From the NCBI GenBank assembly GCA_020746105.1, contig CM036618.1, positions 116,877,308-116,941,307 on the forward strand: DNA of 64,000 nt, written 5' to 3'. The stretch is from Trogon surrucura. Its lineage: Eukaryota; Chordata; Aves; Trogoniformes; Trogonidae. Positions 1 through 12,062 of the stretch are shown here, piece after piece. Made by a program: the position numbers and the translations under genes. Below the pieces are notes generated by a model. The model was not told the DNA's origin. It worked only from the letters and a program-made list of their open reading frames with translations, and made no database searches. The first letter of the stretch is position 1; each line of letters starts with the position of its first letter.

Positions 1-863
1 CGGGTCTGGAAGTGGGACCAGAAGTATGGTCGTACAAGGGGAAGTGTATCTTGGGCCAGAAAAAAGCAGAAAGCCTGGAAGTTAGGTCTCGCTCAGAGAC
101 AACTGTAAAACTAATAGGGTAGAAGCAACAGGCCTCTAACTATTAACCAGGAAAGATAGCTAAAGAAATTCAAAGAGAAAATAATTTGAACTGGAAGTGT
201 CCTGTATTAAGGTTTCCATCTCCAGTCATTGCAGATACCAAATAAACAATTGCTTGGAGAGCCACGCTGAGTTTCAGCGTGTTTGTCCTTCTGAGTAAAG
301 GCTGAGGAAGCACTAATTTATCTGTCTGTGATTATCCAAGGAGATTTTGAGAAGTAAAATAGGATTCTGATTCTCTTGTTTGAGGTATTCAAGTAGAAAA
401 AAGTAGTTCTTTGGGGATGAAAAAGTGAAATTGCTTGTTTTCTCTGTTGCTTAGCGGTACCTTCTCAATGTCTGCAGAGAAATTCAAACTCGAGTTTGCA
501 TTAGTGTTGATTTTGGGTACCGGATTCTTTCCAAGGTGTCTTTAAAGAGGCAGGATCTTGTTCTCTACCCCATGGAAGAATTTCTGCTCAGGTACTGCTG
601 GCTCTGGGGAGATGCCCAGAGGCAAGGAGAGCAGGAGGAGAACGATGACAGTAGTTTGCAGATCGGAGGACAGCCTTTTTCCGTAAATACACATTATGTA
701 TCCTGTTAAATGACTGACGTGGGTAGTGGTTTTTAGCTGAGCTACTTTTAAGAGATAATGTATCCACTAAGGATGTCATTATGTATTGCAAGAGTTTTTA
801 ATATAAACTGTTTACATATTGATCTTGTTGTAAATTGTGCTGTTTCTTCCTTATCTTCAACAG
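1..863 (+). other. EHBP1 intron, 3' part
   Basis: This is the end of the intron before the first visible exon. It ends in a pyrimidine-rich tract and the acceptor ttcaacag. The family's N-terminal residues before the tryptophan codon that this intron splits (TG|G) were looked for here and not found, so the start exon lies further upstream. I see no repeat or RNA gene in it. Confidence 0.85.
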
Positions 864-921
864 GCAGCCAGATAAACTAGTGGTGGTTTGGACAAGAAGA
901 AGCCGAAGAAAATCCTCTAAG
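864..921 (+). CDS. EHBP1: EHBP1 exon encoding QPDKLVVVWTRRSRRKSSK (NT-C2 domain)
   Basis: This 58-base exon starts with the last base of a split tryptophan codon and then has 19 codons reading QPDKLVVVWTRRSRRKSSK, matching about residues 36-54 of vertebrate EHBP1 without change from the sequence I recall. The acceptor is ttcaacag and the donor AAG|gttagt. It encodes an early beta strand of the NT-C2 domain, rich in hydrophobic residues (LVVVW), followed by a strongly basic patch (RRSRRKSSK). A basic surface fits the known binding of this domain to phosphoinositides, but assigning that role to these residues is inference. The next exon is 11 kb downstream and joins in phase 0. Confidence 0.97.
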
Positions 922-3781
922 GTTAGTTGATTGCTTAATAAGTCCCAACTTCAACAAGCAGAGTCAGCTCTTTGAGGGACTCGTTTCCTGAGTGTGGGAA
1001 ATGAGAAATATTTTAATTGTTTTTCTTTTCTTTTTAACTCAGTTTATCCGTAAAGTTCAGGATAAGCTGCTGTTGATGTCGGTGCTAATTTATGAAAACA
1101 CTTACCTCTGATTTCAGCTTTAGTTATTTGTTTAGCAGAACTGTATCATCAGTGTAATTTCATTTATTAATTGCTATACCTAATTAAAAAGGGCAGTCTT
1201 GCTTCTCTACTAGAAGCCTATTAAACATAATTTAAAAAAGTAATAAATAAACTCACATCCGTGCAAGAGCAAGATAAAGTCTGAATAAGAGGCTATCTCA
1301 CAAATTGAAAATACTACAAATAGAGAATAAAAGCAGGCTCTTTCAGCCCAGTGGTGTATTATTGAATTGAATTTTAACATTTTACTTCCACAAACACTGT
1401 GAGGAAGCCTGTGAATTTGTGGTTTATGGCTAATGACTCGGTAGCCTGAGGAAAAGGAAGCTCCAGATGAAGCCTGTGAGGCATTTGGACCTTCATAAAA
1501 TTTGTCTTGCGCGGGGTTAGGGCTTTTTGATGTGTTGAAGTCTGCAGAGTCATCTTGTCTTATGTGAGCCTCACCTTTTCCTGCAGTGAGAAATCTGAAA
1601 GCCTTATGAGATAACTGTCTCTGTTAAATGGTGCTCAGTGTGTCTAGACTGCTCGATTTTACTGCTCTGACAGTAAGATGCAGGTGGTCTCTGTGGAGCC
1701 TTCTTTGTGCCTGTGGTTGAAGGTAAAGTCTGGTTTCCATAGAAAATGAAGCTTAAAACCCCCCCACGACACTCTCCAGTTACACGGAGACTGAAGCAAG
1801 TGGAAGCATTGCTAAAGCTCTGCAGTGCCTAACGGGGCAATGCCCTGCGTGGTGCTGTGTCACTGACTGAGCAGGTGAGAGTCCTGTGTCAGTCCGAGCG
1901 GTGCGTTGTTGCTCCCCAAGGAGGGGGGGGGCCCTGTTTCGCGTGTCCAGCCGGCCAGCAGAGCCCTTTGAGTGCTGGTCATGTTGGATTTTGTTTGGTG
2001 TTTTTCTTCTTTGCCTTGTGTGTTCTGGTGTAGGTCTCTGCCCTGTCTGTCCAGAAGCTCGAGAAGGGCAGCACGAATGAGCTGGGGAGAAGCGTCCTTC
2101 CCAGCGGGCGGGTGTGCCGGGGCGGGAGCGCGTGCTGCTGTCCTCCCTTCCCGGGAGCAGCTCCTCTCTGAGATAGCTCAGCCGTACTCGCCAACTCTCT
2201 TCTCCACAGCAACTGTCTCTCGCCCTGGTTGGCCTTCAGGCAATTGGCCTTGTCTGGAGGGAAGTTTTGGAACTCCGCCTTTTAGTAATTCTTTAACGGC
2301 TCCTTTTCTTGGTGCGTGCATGTAGCGCAGAGTAATGCTTCCAGGAACTCTGGGGTGGTGGAGAGAGGGCAACCAGGATAGAGACAATATCTTGATATAA
2401 TTACATGTTGAAGAACTTAAATGTTTGGAAAATGTGATATACGGTTCCTGCCGTACTCGAGAGACTTTTGGTGTGTGTTTGGCTGGGGGTTTTTTGTTTG
2501 TTTTAATCTGGCCTTCCTACTGAGTACCACGCATGGTTGCTGTATTTTGTCTTTTTAACTTGAGGTCTGAGCTGTTCTAAGCGGTTTAAAGACTGCTTAG
2601 TGACCGAAAGTGACTGCACAACCAAATGCCTGCTTCAGCCTGTGCATCTTAAATTTCGCTTTAGGATATGAGAAGGTGTTACCTGGTGAGTAAACAAGGA
2701 TGTGAACTTAGTTTGACACCCTTTCCAAGATAACTGCTCCTGTTCTATGTTTGTACTGTTCAGCCAAGCTGGTCAGATTATTTCTCTTTCATTGAAGGAT
2801 AAACTGGATCAAGTTACCTTGAATTTATAGCGTGGTGTGTGTCTAAGCAGCAACTGCTGAGATACGGTGTCTGTTGTGGCTCACCCTGTGATAACTCTTC
2901 TATTTTAGTTTTGATGGATTTCTGTAGAACAGAAAGAAAAGATAATATAGAACAGTGACACAAGCATTGTAACCCTGAAAAGCTTGGTAAAAATCAAGAT
3001 ATTTTTCTATGAATGGCTGGTTTGTCGAGATTCGGAATATGTTCAGAAGCAGAAGCCCTAACAAAAGTCCAGTAGGGGTTTGTGAAGTGATGGGTTTCTG
3101 CCTGTGGTGTTATGGGCATGGTGCAGTAGGCTCCAATGGCAACATTTCACTGGGCAAGAGGACTTTTTGGCACTTGGTCAGCTTTTTGGGCTTGAAGTGT
3201 TTTCAGCTGGTTCATAAAGTACCAGGATATAACCTCCCATGAGTGTCTTGTCTTTTGGTCATCAGGCAGTAGAAGCACTCTTGGAAAAACTGGCAGATGT
3301 ACCTGAGACTCAGAAAAGTATTTTGCTAGCTAACTAATTCATGCTTGCTAAGATCCCCCCAAGGTACTTTGGAAGAGACTGAGTGGCCCCGAGGCCTCAG
3401 CAGAGGATAGAGTTAATATTAAGACTTAGACAGTTGATATGATTTGAGTGGTTTGGGTCCAAGACTGTAGATCAATAAATGCCCTTGATCTTTTAGTCAT
3501 CCTGCCAGTAAAATACTTTGTTCAACATATTTGTTTCACCTAATTGCTTTCTTGGAAGCAAGTCAAATTAATATTTCCTTTTATTTTTTGTGTATACAAG
3601 GCTCAGTTGAGTACAAAGCACTAATAATCTTATATGTTTTTCAGTTTCTTTGAGGAGGAGAGGGATGAGGTCTTACCTTGATGTAAAGATGTTGTTGTAA
3701 AGGGTTCTTCAGAGGTTATGATTTCTTTTCTGAATTTTTCAGATTGTTAGGGCTAATGGTGGACATCCCTGTGGTAGCTCA

Positions 3782-4206
3782 CTCATAGAATGACTGAGAT
3801 TGGAAGAGACCTCTGCAAGTCATCTAATTCAACCTCTCCACTTGAGCAGGTGCACCTGGAGGTGGCTGCCCAGGACTGTGTCCAGACAGCTTTTGAGTAG
3901 TTCCAAGGAGTGAGACCCCACAGTCTCTCAGGGCAGCCTGTGCCAGTGTTCAGTCACCCTCACAATGAGAAAGTGTTTTCTGATGTTCAGAGGGAGCCTT
4001 CTGGTTCACTTTGTGCCCGTTGCCTCTTGTCCTGTCACTGGGCACTGCTGAGCACCCTCCCTCTAGGTATTTCCATACATCAGTAAGACAGCCCTTCCGC
4101 CAGGCTTTCTGCTTCCAGGCCAAACAGTCCCAGCTATCTCAGCTTTTCCTCCTGTGGGAGATGATCCAGTCCCTTGAAAGTTTTCATGGCGCTTTCCTGG
4201 AGCCTC
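3782..4206 (-). mobile_element. CR1 LINE fragment (3' end, 5'-truncated)
   Basis: Read on the + strand, the fragment begins with tcatagaatgactgagattg, the reverse complement of a CR1 3' terminus. It continues through typical bird CR1 antisense phrases: a dozen bases like 'ggaagagacctc', 'gggcagcctgtgccagtgtt', 'ttgtgcccgttgcctcttgt', 'cctgtcactgggcactgctg', and 'cagtcccagctatctcagc'. The element is therefore inserted on the minus strand and 5'-truncated, as most CR1 copies are. It has no intact reverse transcriptase frame. Mismatches and small indels throughout suggest an old copy. The outer end near 4206 is uncertain by a few tens of bases. Confidence 0.9.
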
Positions 4207-5530
4207 TGAGTAAATCACAGTGGTCCCTCAATTAGAAGAAATAATGGTGTGCAGGAGTCTGAATATTTTAGTTGTTACTGCGGGAAACGTAGGATAGGAG
4301 CTGTAGATATGTTAAATTATAGTAAGTTTTAAAGTGTTGCAAACAAAAATCAATAACCATTTAGAAAGAGCATTTAAACCGCAATCTGATGGATGCAGTA
4401 CTAGAAGTGTATCCAGGACTTACTGACCTTAATGCAGATTAGAGTTACTTACAGCTCTATTCTGGGATCCTCTCTCTCTGGCCAGTCTGATTTAGATGCT
4501 TTTCAAGAGGTGTGTCAAGACAGGACGGCTCTGTGTAGTTGGGCACCTTCATTGTGTGTGCCGGGAGTTTACAGAAAGTGGTGATTTGCAGCCTTGCTGT
4601 GTTTGACAGCGTTACTGAGCAATCCTAGAACCAAAATGAACTTCAGCTGTGGGAGAGGGTGGAGGTCATTTATCTGCTGGTGCAGCTGTTGTCTTTCTCC
4701 AAAACCAGGTAGGTGGGGCTTGCCACGACCTTCAAGCCTCATTTAGGTGGTTACCAGCATCCATAGGTTACAGAAGGTGGAGCATGTAGCGGTGGCTTTC
4801 CTTAACTTTTCTTCTGTCCCCGGTCACACTGGCCTATTGCCCCAAGGTTTTCAGGACCTGGGCTGTTGTGGACTTGCCTTATTGATTTATTTTTTAAAAT
4901 TTATTTATTTATTTTATATTTCAGTGGAGAAAGAATGTCTTTGTTCTAGTGTAGAACAAGGGAAAAATGTGTTGTAAGTATGTTTGCCTTCATTTCACTG
5001 AGACACTCTCGTATTTCCAGGCTTTGAACTGAGAAATTCCAGTTTGAAAAGATGATGTTGTGATGTCAAGAAGGTACTTTGGGCTGCTCTGTGAACACAT
5101 ACAGGCTTATGGCTGAGTTATACACCTCTGAAGAATCAAATTTGCACTTGGTTCTGAGAGCCTGACGGAATTATTCTTCAAAGATCCTTTTTGTATCAAA
5201 GCTGAAAGAAGGTGCCTTGCCTGTGAGATTTCAGTGCTTCTGCTGCAGGTTTATTGAAACCTGTTTAAACAAACACAGAGGAGAAGGAACAGTGTTGGGA
5301 GCAGGGAAAGGACTTGAGCAGTTAAGAGCAGAGCCAAGAGAAGCAGAGGGACAGAGAGTACAAAGGGTCTATATGTCGGGAGTGAAAAGGATCCCTTGTT
5401 GTCTGCAACAGCAGCTCACCCAGCTGTTCTGCAAGGATATGCCATCTGTAAAGCAGCAGTTGGGTCACTCTTTTGCTGTCCTTGTCAATCTGTTGCCTCT
5501 TCTGGCTGCTTCACTGCCAAGGGCCAGCCT

Positions 5531-5568
5531 TGCCTGCCCCTACCAGCTCTGCCTGCCCCTACCAGCTC
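5531..5568. repeat. Perfect 19-bp tandem duplication
   Basis: The unit tgcctgcccctaccagctc at 5531-5549 is repeated exactly at 5550-5568. Two perfect copies head to tail suggest a recent local duplication, such as replication slippage. It lies in intron and has no evident function. Confidence 0.95.
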
Positions 5569-5799
5569 TGTCACCAGGTGGGGTTGCAGAGGGGCGTTGT
5601 GCCCGTGACAGCCGCTGAGAGCCTGGCACCAGCGCGGTTCAGCACTGGCACTCCTTCTCAGTTTGTTTGTCAAGCAGTGAAGTCATCTTGGGTTGCAAAT
5701 GGAAGCGGTCAAAATTAGGGGGAGTCATCCTAGGGTTCGGTTTTAGGCGTATTATACGGCCTTTAACAAGGTGATGGCAAATTGTTTTCTTACAGCATT

Positions 5800-5821
5800 A
5801 CCGCCTCCTTAAGCAGGCGGT
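5800..5821. repeat. Short inverted repeat (7-bp stem)
   Basis: ACCGCCT at 5800-5806 pairs with AGGCGGT at 5815-5821 across an 8-base spacer. This is too short to claim a function and is recorded only as visible structure. Confidence 0.7.
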
Positions 5822-6530
5822 GGCTGGGGAGAATGCGAGGACTGGGCGGTGAGCAAAACTGCTTAATCGGTGAAGAGGTTGGAGGGTGTTTGTTAAAGAA
5901 GGTATAGGACATAGACAGAAAAGGCTGCCTCACCGTTACGTGGTTAACTGCTGCCTGGGGGAGTACGGTTTTGTCCCCTCCTCGTCTAAAAGCTCCTGAC
6001 TGAGGCTAGAGAGAGTATTAAAGCTAGACTTGGTGTGTCTTTCCCTTTTGTGCGTGTCTGGGACACGGAGACTGACTCGCAGCGGGGCTGAACAGCCGTC
6101 GTTACAGTTGAAGTGGAAAAAGTCTGCTGTGGAAGGCAAACCGAAAGGTTGTTGCTGGTGTGAGCAGACCATGCCAAGTTAGTGGAAACCGGCTGTTCTT
6201 TTGCTGCTTGTACATTAGGGGCTATAATACCTTTCGTTTTTTCCAGAGATCCCGTAAAGTTAAGTTTTGGTGACCTTCCGAGGTGGAGTGATGGATATCC
6301 CAGAAAACTATGAGAAAAACAACTCTGCATTCAGTTGATTTTTATGTACTTATTTTTTTAATAAGAAGCTCAAGGCCAGAACCTACTTGATGAGAAGGGA
6401 GAGAGGCTTTTTGTCTCAGCATCATCTCTTGTGAGTAGTGAGTAAGGCAGGGTTTAATGGAAGCAGTAGCATGAATCATTTATTTAAGGATTATGTCATA
6501 AATATGTATGTGTAAAAATTAAGCTTGAAC

Positions 6531-6549
6531 AGCTAGCCCAAGGCTAGCT
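6531..6549. repeat. Short inverted repeat (8-bp stem)
   Basis: AGCTAGCC at 6531-6538 pairs perfectly with GGCTAGCT at 6542-6549 around the three bases CAA. Such a short stem occurs by chance in a window this size. Confidence 0.7.
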
Positions 6550-9500
6550 AGAGGATCTGTTTCCCAGTGAAGATGAGGTTTTGCTCATTTTCCAAGCTTA
6601 GCAGTCTTTCTGTAGCATTTTAGCAGCACTACATGAAAGCGTAACGACGGTGGTAGCACGTGTGTGCTGATGAATCGAAGGCACTCGTGGAAGACCTGTG
6701 GGAATCTGCTGGTTTCCTTGCCTGCTTTCCGGGGACACCAACAGCAGTGGGTTGAATGAAGACTGCCTGACATTTCCAGGGCTTTGAACTTTCTTCTTTG
6801 CTACGTGCTGGGTTTTTTGAACTGAATCCCAGGGCGGGAGTGCGACAGGAGCATTGCTTTGGTGCCCAGCCTCTGTAACTGGAGGTGATGTCAAGATGTT
6901 TGTGGGGATGCAAACGGCAGTCTGGAGTACGGTCTTTAATTTGCCTCCTCCCTTTGTGATGCCGAGCTATGGTACAGAAGAAGAAGAAGAGGCCATCCAT
7001 CCACAAACTGCCAGTTGAGGTTTCCTTTGGTGTGGGGGACTCAGGAGCTTTTCCCAGACCATTTCTTTTCCAGCGGGTCTGTTAGCAGTTGCATCGTACT
7101 GACCTCGGGCTGTCCCCAGATGATGAGTGGCTTTGCTTAGACTCTTCACACAGAGCAAATTGGAGCGATGCTTAGTCTTTACAAGCCAGGCTGCTGGCAT
7201 GGAGGCACCAGCTGAAGGATCTGGCTGCTTAGTGTCAGCTCCTCTTTGAGTTATTCATTAACTTGTTTTTCTTCTTCCTAAGTGTTCTGCCTGGATAACA
7301 CCAAAGAAGAGGAATTATCCGTCCAAGCTGAGCTGCCCTAAGCACTGCTGGAGCCAGTCGAGCTCCTGCTTGGTTCTTGTGCCCTGAACAGCCTGTCACA
7401 GAGACAAGTAGCAGAGCTGGGCTGATCGTAGGCAGTTGGCAAAAATTTTATCAGGGAAAGAAAAGCAGCAGCTTGCTGGCACACAACAGAACCATTCCTG
7501 GGGCTGCAGGTGGGGAATAAGGGTAGTCTGTTTCTGACTTTTGCATTTAAAAACAATATTGAGGGCTTGCCTGTAGGAATATATTTTTGATTCGTAAGTA
7601 TAAACTGTTCCATAATTTGTACCTGGCTTAAATATTATGGTCAACTCTAGGATCTTACAGGAATTACTCTGCGCAACAGAGGCAGGGTGAGAAGAGGTGG
7701 TAGTAAAGAAGGAAGAAAGCAGACAGATAACAAAGTATTTGGAAGGGTAGTCTCTTGAAATGATGTAATATTTTGGTTTTGAAGGATCAGGAGAGAGGTT
7801 TTTGTAGAGATAAGGAGCAATGTTAGCAGCAGTGAGCAGAGTTGGTCATGACAGGAGTGGCATGAAATCCCCTACGTGCAGGGGCTGGGGAAATACATCC
7901 GCTGTGTACTCTGGTTAGCTGACTTTGTCACATCTGCCTTATCTTCTTAGTGGTGAAGTGATGAACTGCTGATGGTGACATTTGTTAACTTCACGTTTGA
8001 AACCCAAGTTCTTGATCTGGGGCTGTCTTCATCTTTATATTTTTTTTTTCAGGTTTAAAAGATGATTTTGTTTCTATTCTATAACATAGACAGCTGTGCA
8101 GTGTAAGAGAAAGTTTATATTCAGTCTCATGTTTTGTTGTTTGTTTCCTTCCCCCTGCTGCAGAATTAGTTAAAAAATTCTGGTGTAGGTTTGATAGGGC
8201 TTTTTGGTTTTGAGATCTCCCTCTCCTTCCTGTAAGAGCGTGATGCTGAATTATAAATGTTTGTGCACTTTCTTATTATAGAGAATTGATAGTAACTGGT
8301 TTTTAGATTGGAGAAGACTGCATCAAAAATAGCAGGGTTTATAAAATTACATGGTTTGTTCTATTTCTGTTTGTATTTTGGAAAGCTGTGCAGTGTCGTG
8401 ATCTTCTCTAGCACCTCTGTTAATTGCCATCCTCCCGGTTTGCCTGCAGAGTGGGAGGCAGTTTCATGTGGTCACAGTCCACCCCCGGTGGGCACTTACA
8501 GGGAAAGGTGATACGCCAAAGGCAGCCCTCGAGCGAGCTGGTCCTGTCTTTGGTTCGATCGATGTGTTGCCGTGTGTTGAACCAGAGAGAGATACTTTAT
8601 CGTCTTCTGTAATGTTTTGCTATTTGGCACAAGAGTTTCAGCAGTGCTGGGAAACGTTGCTTTTACGATTAACCCCACCTGTAAAGGTAGGGCTGCTCTG
8701 TGCTCTCCGGCAGAAACTACTGGGGAGCAAGAACTGAGTTTATGGAGCCTTTGCTTGAGATGAGAGGTGTGCAAGACTCTGCTGCTGCACACAACCGAAA
8801 GGTGCACACTCACCAAGAGTGGAGAGGTTGAACCTTGCTGGTAATCGCTTAAGTATGACGGAATGTTGAGAATTTGCACAAACATCAGAGCCCTCTGTGT
8901 TTAAAACTATTGACTACTTGACAATAGGTTAGTATTAGTTATTGCTGCATAACAGGTTACTATTTTCAGGAGTCTTTCACCAATTTTGAGTACAATCTGT
9001 AAGCTCTTTGGTGTGTTGTACGTGCATTGTCATACGGGACACTGGACTTTTTAATTACCTGGTCCTCTAAGTTCCTGATTTCAATCTTACTTTGAAAGAT
9101 TCTTCCCTTCTCACTGGAACCAGAGGCCAAAAGTGCAGAAGTACCCAGCCTGTCTCTCCAGTCCAAGCACAGCAGGACAGCTGTGATGTTCACAGCATCA
9201 CACACAGCAGATTGCAAAGCTGGCTGGCTGGGTTGTGACTGCTGTCATTTTAGAGAGAAAACTGGGGGAAGATCTCAAAACTGGGTAGCCTGAAATGCCT
9301 GTGCGAGTCAGTAGGCTCACCTCCACACCCTTTCTTAAACGTTCTTCCTCTAAGAGTCACTGGTTTGGAGCCAGAGCAATGCCGTAGGTTGGACAGTGTC
9401 TATCACAGCCCTACCCTGTTGATGGGGTATTTCAGCAGCCCCTCCTGTAGCTTGTGTTTCCTCATTTAAGAGAGTTTTCATGCTATGTCGTCTCCTCGTT

Positions 9501-11966
9501 TTCCACTGGCAAAGAAAGGGAGTGTGTTTCTCCTCGAAATGCAACAGAACATTTCTGCTTCTCTTCCCAGGCCATGGCTCTCGTCCCTTAGGTTTGGGAG
9601 ACGAGTCCGGCAAGGAGAGGGCTCTGGGTGAGGCGCTCGCTGCTGGTGGGCACTTCTGCTTGGCCGCTCCCCTTGCCTGGCCTTCAGAGACACGGGGAGA
9701 TGGCTGGCAAAGACTAATAGACGATGAGTTAAAAATGGGCCTGGAAGGTGCAACCCAGTGGGAAATGGAGTTAGAGGTGAGAATTAGGGTGGAAATGCCC
9801 TGCACCCTGGCTGGGTCCGGACAGTGATCTCCCGTCTGGAAGTGTTGGCAGTTCTGCCGAGCAGAAGTGGCCTGGTGCAGCTCACGTATCGAAGTCAAGG
9901 CTTACAATTTGAGAGTTGAGAAGGTTTTTTGAAACAGGCCAGATGTAACTTCAGGAAACTGCAGCACAGAGGTCCCTGACGTGAGAAATACTACATTGGA
10001 GTAACATTCTCCATGTTAATTTTAATTTATTGTTGTTGTTAGCCCTTCCTCTGTGTTTTTCCCACTTTGCTTTCCCCTTTCCCTTTCTCCTTCGCAACAT
10101 CCCAGGCGTAGTTTTGATCTTATCTTTTTCTGTCACACTGTTTGTGTGGTACAGTGTTTATTTTTCAAAGCCAAAGGAGGATTTAATAACATCCAGCTGA
10201 TCACAGAAACAGCTTTGCTTTAAAAGCTCATTAGCTGGGCTTGTCTCCTGGTTGTTGCATTCAGTGACATGCCTGTCACAGTGACAGAAAGTCATATATA
10301 TCTTGGTGTGTGTTTATTGTGTCTCTGACTCCCATGGTGGGAGGCAGTGCTGATAAAGGGCTTGAAGTGAAGCTTCGCCTGCACCAGCAAATGCTTATTT
10401 TCTTGTTTGTTTTATAAATGGAACAAGTGATCCCCAGCTGAGCAGGCAGTGCTTGGACCTTGGACATCGCAAGTGTGACATAATTGTCAGTATTGGTCAA
10501 AACCGGCAGGAAAGTGCAGGTTCCTGGTGTGCTGTGAGCCCCTCCCTGTTAGTTTTGTGAAAATTGGTGTCTGTGAAGAGCCCGGAGTGCCCCTGTGGAG
10601 GAGAAGCTGATTCATCTTACAAGGTGCTGCGCAAGGACAGGCTGGGACTGCAAGTCCTGTGGAGGGGAGACTGGAGCTGGAGCTCCAGTGGCGGTGGTAG
10701 GGGTCACAGCTACTGGGGGTGCTTTGCTGCTCACAGAACATCTGTTTCTTATAAAATACGCTTGCGGAGTAAAGCTGTGAGCAGTGGTGTTTGCTCAGAG
10801 ATTCACCCAGGCCTGCTTTAGAATAATGAGATTAGGCTCAATTTTGTAGAGTTAAAAATAGTAGAAAGTGAGTTGTTTTCTTTTGTTTTTAAGTTCCTTT
10901 CTTCAGATGCCCCAAGCCATGTTACTTAAGTTTACCCTGCAAGGACAGAACTTACTGAAATTCTAATCTAATTAGGCATCCTTAGGAGCTGGGGCTTTAA
11001 GCAGAATGTGGTTCTAAATGTTGGAGGGAGTATAGAACTGCAATGAGTGATGCTCTAGAAGAAAGGAGAGGGAGAGGGGAAGGAAACCAAGTTAGTTGGC
11101 GTCAGGTAACGGTAAATAGATGGTACGTTCTTCCCTGATAAAACTTCTACGGGTTTCTGGTAATACACCTGCTCCTCAGCATTCACTCGTGCGTCAGCAT
11201 CCCTTCCTCATCTGTCTTAGAGCATCTCAAAATGGATTAAGTTGAGCTTGGAAAAAAGCAGACTTATTCCGAAACACAAATGCTCACGCATGACTTCTTT
11301 TCAGGGCTAGCTGTTAAAATGTAAAAATGTAAATGTTGACCATATATCAACCCAGATTTATACTCAAAGCTAGACGAGTTCTCAGTCTATTCAACTGTTG
11401 GTTTTTTCATTAGCTTTTCTAGGTGTAGTACCCCAACATATTAGTTCTCAAGGACTGAAATATTTCAGTAGTGTTTAGTCTATATGGTGAATAATTATTT
11501 TCACTTTCTTTTTCTTAAATAAAATTGTCTTTTTCCTGTGTTTAGATCTAAATGTCATTAAACCTGCACTATGTGATGGACTTGTGTTCTTTAAATAAAA
11601 GCATTCCATCTAGGTAAAAACAAAGTAAAGCTCAGCTTGCTGCAAAAACTCCAGCCTTACAGCTTTAATTTTTCGCAGGGTTCTGAATGTCCTGACCTGT
11701 GCTATGCGCTTAAAAGAATGGAGTTTAGGACCTTAGGATGAGCAGCTTTAGTTCACTGGGATAAAAAAGCAGTTGCTAATGGTCTGAGTTTCCTTACTGC
11801 CATTCCTGATGCTGTCCTTCCCAGCGCTCAGTAGTCACGGGTGTAAGAACACGGCCCTTTGGGAGGTGGTGGCACGTCACTTCTGCCCACGTGCCGTGGG
11901 TGCCGTGGGAGTCAGGTCAGCACTTTCACAGTGGCTCTAAGACAACTGTGTCTTTTCTTCCTCTAG

Positions 11967-12062
11967 GCACACAGCTGGCAGCCTGGAATCAAGAACCCAT
12001 ACCGTGGCGTGGTGGTGTGGCCTGTTCCTGAAAATGTTGAAATTACTGTGACCCTTTTTAAG
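11967..12062 (+). CDS. EHBP1: EHBP1 exon (NT-C2 domain core)
   Basis: This 96-base, 32-codon, phase 0-0 exon begins AHSWQPGIKNPYRGVVVWP and ends VTLFK. It matches about residues 55-86 of the vertebrate protein, with a conservative valine where I recall isoleucine (PENVEI). The acceptor is tcttcctctag with a good pyrimidine tract, and the donor is AAG|gtatgg. It encodes two beta strands of the NT-C2 fold (GVVVWPV and EITVTLF) joined by a proline-containing turn. This domain binds phosphoinositides and helps target the protein to endosomal membrane. Confidence 0.97.

Larger units (their letters stand above)
922..11966 (+). other. EHBP1 intron, 11.0 kb
   Basis: This intron runs from donor gttagt to acceptor tcttcctctag. 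It contains a minus-strand CR1 fragment at 3782-4206, a perfect 19-bp tandem duplication at 5531-5568 and two short perfect hairpins at 5800-5821 and 6531-6549. A moderately GC-rich stretch lies at about 1880-2300. The longest open frame (182 codons, minus strand, 9350-9898) shows no recognisable domain and is read as chance. The rest looks like ordinary unique intron DNA. Confidence 0.85.

Noticed and set aside
1..863. The EHBP1 start exon
   Set aside because: I looked for codons of the family's N-terminal residues before the split tryptophan and did not find them. The exon must lie upstream of the window.
9350..9898. A 182-codon minus-strand open frame
   Set aside because: The longest frame in the window, but no known motif. 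It lies in a moderately GC-rich intron where stops are rarer, with other frames open on both strands over the same bases.
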